Shown piece after piece: positions 22,440-26,131 of a stretch of DNA of 26,131 nt (its first letter is position 1; each line of letters starts with the position of its first letter). Position numbers and translations under genes: made by a program. The stretch lies in the NCBI GenBank assembly GCA_013816225.1, contig JACDEQ010000003.1, positions 1-26,131 of the forward strand. Direction: 5' to 3'. The notes beneath the pieces were generated by a model, which was not told the DNA's origin, searched no databases, and saw only the letters and a program-made list of their open reading frames with translations. The stretch is from Armatimonadota bacterium (GTDB taxonomy: Bacteria; Armatimonadota; Fimbriimonadia; Fimbriimonadales; ATM1).

Positions 22440-23219
22440 TTACTCATTGGGCCGGTGTTGGTTATCTGCAAAGCAATTCAACGCCGGCTGCAGAAGCCGT
22501 CCATTGGTGGAAAGGGCTTCACCGACACCGTGCCCCGGACCACCATCGAAAGATGTAAACGTGCCCCCGGATGCCAAAACGATCGGCGTCAGTGCGCAGG
22601 TGTCCCAGACGTTCACACGGGGGTCGAGCATGACCTCGGCTTTGCCTCGTGCGACCATGGAGTGGCCATACGCGTCGCCCCACGTGCGTGTCGCGTAGGC
22701 CCGCTGGGCCAGCGCGATGTAGCCGTCGAGCGTCCCTTTCGCTTCGAATGACAAGATGCTGCCGCTGACCAACAAGGCGTCCTCGATGCGATCCGTCGAG
22801 CTGACGCGGATGGCCTCGCCATTGCAGAAGGCGCCGCCGCCTTGCTCTGCCCAGAGCGTCTCGTTCAAAGCCGGGAAATGCGCGACGCCCATGACCGGAA
22901 TACCGTCACGCTCCAGGCCCACCAGCACGGCAAAGAGGGGCACGCCGTACACGAACGATTTGGTGCCGTCGATCGGGTCGATCACCCAGCGGGTCTCGCC
23001 GTCGCCCGGCTGCTCTTCGAACTCCTCACCCAAAATGCCGTGGTGAGGAAAGCGCAAAGCGATCTGATTGCGGATGTAAGTTTCAGCTTCGCGGTCAGCT
23101 CGCGAGACGGGCGAATCGTCGGCCTTCCGTTCCACCGGCGTGTCGGTGTTGAAATACTTGAGCGTGATGCCGCCAGCGGCCCGGGCAACTCTGAGGGCGA
23201 ACTCAAGCTCTTCGGTCAC
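22440..23219 (-). CDS. hisN: Inositol-monophosphatase family, probable histidinol-phosphatase
   Basis: The 259-residue protein has the metal-binding motifs of this Mg2+-dependent, Li+-sensitive phosphatase family: GILGEEF (E65/E66), WVIDPIDGTKSF (D81, D84) and the C-terminal VWDTCALTPIVLASGG (D206). The segment RTWGDAYGHSMVARGKAEVMLDP resembles HisN-type histidinol-phosphate phosphatases, which dephosphorylate L-histidinol phosphate in histidine synthesis, but inositol or other sugar phosphates remain possible. The start is GTG 23219 overlapping the ankyrin gene stop (GTGA), so translation is coupled; no histidine-synthesis gene is adjacent. It is the last gene of a three-gene run, and the 65 bp after it contain no clear terminator. 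Confidence 0.85.
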   Translation of the reverse strand: MTEELEFALRVARAAGGITLKYFNTDTPVERKADDSPVSRADREAETYIRNQIALRFPHHGILGEEFEEQPGDGETRWVIDPIDGTKSFVYGVPLFAVLVGLERDGIPVMGVAHFPALNETLWAEQGGGAFCNGEAIRVSSTDRIEDALLVSGSILSFEAKGTLDGYIALAQRAYATRTWGDAYGHSMVARGKAEVMLDPRVNVWDTCALTPIVLASGGTFTSFDGGPGHGVGEALSTNGRLLQPALNCFADNQHRPNE

Positions 23220-23644
23220 GAGCCGGCGATCATCTGGGCGACCTCTTCGTGGCCGGCGGCTTTGGCGAGGTCGTATGCGGTTTGGCCCACGGGGGTCTTT
23301 AGCGACGTGTCGGCGCCTTTGGCAAGGAGCATCCTGGCGATCTCGGCATCACCGTTGGATGCAGCGGTACGCAGAGCAGTAAAACCCTCGGCTTGCAAGT
23401 TGGGATTGGCGCCGGCTTGGAGTAGGTGTCTCACCGCGTGCCTGCCCGCTGCGGAACCCTCGTATATGTTCAGCGGGATCGCGCTGTCGATGAGGAGGTC
23501 GGCGATGTCGCGGCGGCCGGTATAGATCGCCCAAGGGACCGCCGATGCGCCGTCTTGTTCGCTCTGGGCCAACTCCGGGTTTTGGCGGAGCATTTCGCGC
23601 ACGGAGTCGACTTCGCCGTTCTTGACCGCGCTGATAGAGTCCAC
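23216..23644 (-). CDS. Ankyrin-repeat protein
   Basis: The 142-residue protein is made of about four ankyrin repeats. Repeat-type helices and turns are visible in REMLRQNPELAQSEQDGASAV, RRDIADLLIDSAIPLN, AVRHLLQAGANPNLQAEGFTAL and IARMLLAKGADTSLKTPVGQTA. The last repeat is the closest to consensus. Ankyrin repeats bind other proteins; no enzymatic domain or signal peptide is present, so the product is probably cytoplasmic. GTG is the start and shares its first base with the preceding TAG (TAGTG), while its own TGA overlaps the hisN start (GTGA). Expression should therefore depend on the KOW-like gene upstream. The partner is not predictable, although coupling with hisN hints at co-function. 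Confidence 0.85.
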   Translation of the reverse strand: MDSISAVKNGEVDSVREMLRQNPELAQSEQDGASAVPWAIYTGRRDIADLLIDSAIPLNIYEGSAAGRHAVRHLLQAGANPNLQAEGFTALRTAASNGDAEIARMLLAKGADTSLKTPVGQTAYDLAKAAGHEEVAQMIAGS

Positions 23645-24159
23645 TAGTGTCTTCGCCGTTCGAGTTCGGCTTGCTCTTCGGCCTCGATTTCCGCCAACGT
23701 CTTGCGCTGGACTTCCCGCGTAATCTCCGGATCGTCGTACAACGCTTCCTCGACGACGGACGTCGGGTCGAACGACTCGATATCCTCTTCCTCTTCTTCG
23801 GCCGCCGCGACGGGCATCGGCGCAGGCGGACCCTTCACGAGGTCGTCGGAGTGGAGGAGTAGAACGTAGTTCGCGTTGAACTGGCGCTCCTCTTTGGTTA
23901 GTTTCCGCTTCTGCTCCTCGCTCAGCGAGTCGAGGAACTTGGCGCGCATGCGCTTGACGGCCTCCTTGTGTGTGCCTTCGATCGTCGGGCCGAACGCTTG
24001 CGGATCGATTTTCACGGCGACCTCATCGGCGTTATAGAAGTTCGTGACGGTTCCGGTCAGCCCTCCGAGGTGCGCAAAATAGGATGCGGTGCGCTTATCG
24101 TCCTTGGTGACCTCGCGCTCGACTATCTTCACTCGATCACCCATTTTCCACTTCGCCAT
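23644..24159 (-). CDS. KOW-like N-terminal domain protein with acidic C-terminal region
   Basis: I recognise no specific family for this 171-residue protein. Residues 5-55 read like an SH3-type KOW fold (GDRVKIV, then HLGGLTGTVTNFYNADEVAVKI), as found in ribosome- or RNA-polymerase-associated proteins. A charged helical part follows (DSLSEEQKRKLTKEERQ), then a run of Glu (AAEEEEEDIESFD) and a C-terminal coiled-coil-like helix rich in E, A and R (LAEIEAEEQAELERRR). A TACAAT box lies 8 nt before the ATG at 24159, within the 18-bp gap after the formiminotransferase stop, and there is no SD. It heads a coupled run with the ankyrin and hisN genes. A role in nucleic-acid or ribosome binding is only suggested by the fold resemblance. 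Confidence 0.7.
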   Translation of the reverse strand: MAKWKMGDRVKIVEREVTKDDKRTASYFAHLGGLTGTVTNFYNADEVAVKIDPQAFGPTIEGTHKEAVKRMRAKFLDSLSEEQKRKLTKEERQFNANYVLLLHSDDLVKGPPAPMPVAAAEEEEEDIESFDPTSVVEEALYDDPEITREVQRKTLAEIEAEEQAELERRRH

Positions 24160-24167
24160 ACGCCTAG

Positions 24168-24173
24168 ATTGTA
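24168..24173 (-). promoter_or_regulatory. -10 box (TACAAT) for the KOW-like/ankyrin/hisN run
   Basis: TACAAT on the minus strand ends 8 nt before the ATG at 24159. It sits in the 18 bp between two same-strand genes, so this cluster probably has its own start site in addition to read-through from fabI. Confidence 0.45.
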
Positions 24174-24177
24174 CCGG

Positions 24178-25014
24178 TTACCGAACGATCTGCTCGTCTC
24201 GAACAGCCAGCCGCCTCGCCTTCGGCAGGTCCTGAGGACGGATGACTCCGATGAGTTCAGGGACCCCCGGACCCGTTCGCTCTTCGATCCATTCAATAAC
24301 AAGATCTGGGCTCGTCTTGTCGGGTTTAGTAAGGTTCATCGAGACTTGGGTTTGGCCTCGGCTTTGGAGTATTAGCCCAAGCGCACGAACTCCGTTCAGC
24401 TTCGGTTCGCCAGCGTCTCGGGCGCGGCGAACTTCTCGCGCCGCGAACTTGGCTGTGGCAGGGTTGGAGGATTCGATGTTGAGGTTCATCGCGACGAGCC
24501 AGTCGCGAACGCCGAGGATGGTGGCTCCGAGGCGCGGGTTGGCTGTCTTCGGGCCGTAGTCCGGGTCGAGCTCACGGCCCTGGATGCCCTCGAATTGGCC
24601 ATGACGAAGGGATGGCAGATCTGCGGCGTGCTTTCCGGTTTCGCTATGCTCATAGAGAAAGATCGGCAGGTCGTAAATGTGCGCGAGCTCTTCGCCGATG
24701 CTCGGGGCGAAAGCGGGATTGATCGGACTATCCAAGGCTATGAATGGGCAGACGTCGAGAGCGCCGACCCGAGGATGGACGCCGGTGTGCTTCTCCATAT
24801 CGATTCGTGCAAAGGCCACTTTCGCCACATCGAGCAAGGTTCTCCGCACTTCATCGGCAATGCCAGAAAACGCAGTTACTACGCGGTTGTGGTCGACGTC
24901 GGCGCCTTCGAAATGAACCACGCATCCGCCCGCTCGGAGCGCTCGGCCCATGGAGCTAAGGGTTTCGGTGTTGCGACCCTCCGACCAGTTTGCGACGCAG
25001 AGGACGCGGTTCAC
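24178..25014 (-). CDS. Glutamate formimidoyltransferase (formiminotransferase domain only)
   Basis: The 278-residue protein matches the formiminotransferase part of FTCD. The N-terminal block is VLCVANWSEGRN (residues 4-15), followed by VDHNRVVTAFSG, then a histidine-rich KHTGVHPRVGALDVCPFI, with the conserved His residues that bind tetrahydrofolate and the formimino group. IFLYEHSETGKHAADLPSLR follows, and the C-terminal half holds GATILGVRDWLVAMNLNI. It transfers the formimino group of formiminoglutamate to tetrahydrofolate in histidine degradation. No cyclodeaminase domain is attached, and the length fits the single-domain form. The GTG start overlaps the fabI stop (GTGA), so expression is coupled to fabI. 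No other histidine-degradation gene is nearby, so the pathway cannot be confirmed from the context. Confidence 0.9.
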   Translation of the reverse strand: MNRVLCVANWSEGRNTETLSSMGRALRAGGCVVHFEGADVDHNRVVTAFSGIADEVRRTLLDVAKVAFARIDMEKHTGVHPRVGALDVCPFIALDSPINPAFAPSIGEELAHIYDLPIFLYEHSETGKHAADLPSLRHGQFEGIQGRELDPDYGPKTANPRLGATILGVRDWLVAMNLNIESSNPATAKFAAREVRRARDAGEPKLNGVRALGLILQSRGQTQVSMNLTKPDKTSPDLVIEWIEERTGPGVPELIGVIRPQDLPKARRLAVRDEQIVR

Positions 25015-25781
25015 GAGCCCATCGAGCTGTACCCGCTGTCCACGTAGAGGGTTTGGCCGGTAACACCTCGGCTTAGGTCACTTAACAGATAGAGCGACGT
25101 TGTGGCGACTTGTTCCTGCTCGGCGGGGCGCTTGAGGGGAACGCGCTCGCCGACGACATTGAGAATTGCGCTAAATCCCTTGATGCCGCGGGCAGACACC
25201 GTATTGATTGGCCCTGGCGAGACTGCATTCACGCGGATGCCGCGCTCGCCGAGATCATAGGCCAAATAGCGGGTCGAGGCTTCGAGCGCGGCCTTGGCGA
25301 CGCCCATTACGTTGTAGCCGGGCAGGACACGTTGACTCCCTAAGTAGGTCATCGTGAGGAGGCTGGCGTCGTCATTGAGGATCGACTCCAGCGCCCTCGC
25401 GGCTGCTACGAAGGAATAGGCAGATGTTTCGAGCGCCACGCGGAAGCCTTCGCGGCTTGTCCTGATGAAGCGACCGGCGAGATCCTCGCGCAGAGCAAAC
25501 GCGACGCTATGAACCATGAAGTCGATGGCTCCGTAGGCGGCCTTGAGTTCTTGATGAACCCGTTCAAGGTCCTCTTCGAGATTCAGGTCTGCTTCGAACA
25601 TGTGCATCTTCGCGTGGCCGTCGAGGAGCTTTTCGGCCGATCGAGCCATACGCTCGTTTTGGACGCCGATGCCGACCTCGGCGCCCTGTGCCTCGGCGAG
25701 CTCGGCGATCGCCCATCCGATGCTTCTGTCGTTCGCGATCCCGAATACGACCCCTTTCTTGCCTGAGAGTAAACCGTCCAT
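25011..25781 (-). CDS. fabI: Enoyl-[acyl-carrier-protein] reductase (NADH)
   Basis: FabI performs the last reduction in each round of fatty acid elongation, converting trans-2-enoyl-ACP to acyl-ACP. The 256-residue protein has the FabI dinucleotide motif GIANDRSIGWAIA (14-26) and HSVAFALRED. The catalytic set Y146, Y156 and K163, in TYLGSQRVLPGYNVMGVAK, has the spacing and numbering of E. coli FabI. It ends with GVTGQTLYVDSGY. This is the triclosan-target class, as judged from family knowledge. The ATG follows a TAATCT box by 7 nt without an SD. The gene is coupled to the formiminotransferase gene downstream and diverges from the lipoprotein at 25841 across 59 bp. Acyl-ACP made here would feed the lipid A acyltransferase of the LPS operon. 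Confidence 0.95.
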   Translation of the reverse strand: MDGLLSGKKGVVFGIANDRSIGWAIAELAEAQGAEVGIGVQNERMARSAEKLLDGHAKMHMFEADLNLEEDLERVHQELKAAYGAIDFMVHSVAFALREDLAGRFIRTSREGFRVALETSAYSFVAAARALESILNDDASLLTMTYLGSQRVLPGYNVMGVAKAALEASTRYLAYDLGERGIRVNAVSPGPINTVSARGIKGFSAILNVVGERVPLKRPAEQEQVATTSLYLLSDLSRGVTGQTLYVDSGYSSMGS

Positions 25782-25788
25782 CCGGCAG

Positions 25789-25794
25789 AGATTA
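25789..25794 (-). promoter_or_regulatory. -10 box (TAATCT) for fabI
   Basis: TAATCT on the minus strand ends 7 nt before the fabI ATG. There is no SD between, so the transcript is likely leaderless. Confidence 0.45.
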
Positions 25795-25840
25795 CCGCAG
25801 GCACCCGCGGCTACTTGCGGTAGATTGGAGTACTAAAGAT

Positions 25841-26131
25841 ATGAACCGTGCAGCAATCATCGCCGCTTCTTGTGGTCTTGCGTTTCTTGCCGCCTGCCAA
25901 CGGGATCAGGCTCCGCACGAAGAGCCGACGCCCTCCAATATGGAGAAGGTCACGGCAAACAAGTTCTTGGACTGGGAGCCTGCGTACAGCCCGGACATGA
26001 CGAAGATCATTTACGCGTCGGCGCGCGAAGGGGATTGGGACCTTTACGTCCGAGACGTGGATGGCGGGAACGAGCAGAGGCTCACCACGGATCCGGCGGA
26101 AGACCGCACGCCCAGCTGGTCTCCGGATGGG
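25841..26131 (+). CDS. Lipoprotein with TolB/PD40-type beta-propeller repeats (3' end outside the window)
   Basis: Only the first 97 residues are present, and the frame runs open through the last base. The N-terminus is a lipoprotein signal (MNRAAIIAASCGLAFLAAC), in which LAAC is a good lipobox, so Cys19 should be lipidated. After a short linker come two blades with the PD40/TolB signature: WEPAYSPDMTKIIYASAREG then DWDLYVRDVDGGNEQRLTTD, followed by PSWSPDG at the edge. Such proteins sit in the periplasm or on the outer membrane as scaffolds or sugar/peptide-binding propellers; some continue into an S9 peptidase domain, which cannot be judged here. GGAG at 25827-25830, 10 nt before the ATG, may be its SD, and TAGATT at 25821-25826 a possible -10 box. 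It diverges from fabI. Confidence 0.85.
   Translation, partial: MNRAAIIAASCGLAFLAACQRDQAPHEEPTPSNMEKVTANKFLDWEPAYSPDMTKIIYASAREGDWDLYVRDVDGGNEQRLTTDPAEDRTPSWSPDG

Noticed and set aside
22842..23525. 227-codon plus-strand frame across hisN and the ankyrin gene
   Set aside because: Shadow of two coupled minus-strand genes with clear motifs.
1..26131. CRISPR arrays, insertion sequences, prophage genes, integrase or attachment sites
   Set aside because: I saw no regularly spaced repeats, transposase-like or integrase-like proteins, or direct repeats flanking the tRNA-Lys gene.

Overview
This looks like chromosomal DNA of a diderm (Gram-negative-type) bacterium with moderately high GC. The envelope type follows from a lipid A / LPS gene run (lpxK, an LpxL-type acyltransferase, a heptosyltransferase-type GT9 and a GT4 glycosyltransferase). 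The mix of S9 and M42 peptidases, a Tat-exported Gfo/Idh/MocA oxidoreductase, HAF-repeat and DUF4139 proteins, and many starts lacking a Shine-Dalgarno (SD) sequence would fit Armatimonadota (Fimbriimonadia-like). That assignment is recollection-level inference and is not proven here. Genes are densely packed, no stretch over 300 bases lacks a gene, and there is no insertion sequence, prophage, CRISPR array or rRNA.

Layout. 1-2316 (+): a seven-repeat WD40 protein, an HD-domain phosphohydrolase and an unknown protein, tightly coupled. 2358-3904 (-): an M42 aminopeptidase followed by a small membrane-anchored protein. 4042-5854 (+): a secreted DUF4139 protein and a small membrane protein. 5967-8560 (-): a secreted HAF-repeat protein and a large unknown membrane protein. 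8609-9910: an aldo/keto reductase and a small membrane protein, divergent across 36 bp that hold a palindrome. 10020-11284: a secreted helical protein, a doubtful small ORF and pcm. 11320-12312 (+): selD. 12296-16258 (-): the LPS operon lpxK - acyltransferase - GT9 - GT4. 16283-16357: tRNA-Lys. 16384-18450 (+): an oligopeptidase B-like S9 peptidase. 18613-20842 (-): a PIN/AbrB pair, mutM and a wrecked argH. 20977-22374 (+): the Tat-signal oxidoreductase. 22440-25781 (-): fabI - formiminotransferase, then a KOW-like protein - ankyrin protein - hisN. 25841-end (+): a beta-propeller lipoprotein cut by the window edge.

The main result is that selD is itself a selenoprotein gene. A simple ORF call starts at a TTG (11404) and loses the catalytic N-terminus. 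Reading upstream through an in-frame TGA at 11356-11358 restores the family N-terminus (RLTQ...GAG-U-ASK), and a bacterial-type SECIS hairpin with a GGU apical loop lies 24 nt after the TGA. The cell therefore probably decodes UGA as selenocysteine, and selenophosphate synthetase depends on its own product.

A second window-wide pattern concerns starts. Ten genes at the head of transcription units have a TAnnnT-type -10 hexamer 5-9 nt before the start codon and no SD sequence, which suggests widespread leaderless transcription. Genes inside operons instead use GTGA or TAGTG overlaps or purine-rich SD sites. Other oddities are a probable ATA start codon in the GT4 gene and an argH remnant with a missing N-terminus, a nonsense codon, a frameshift and a damaged signature motif.
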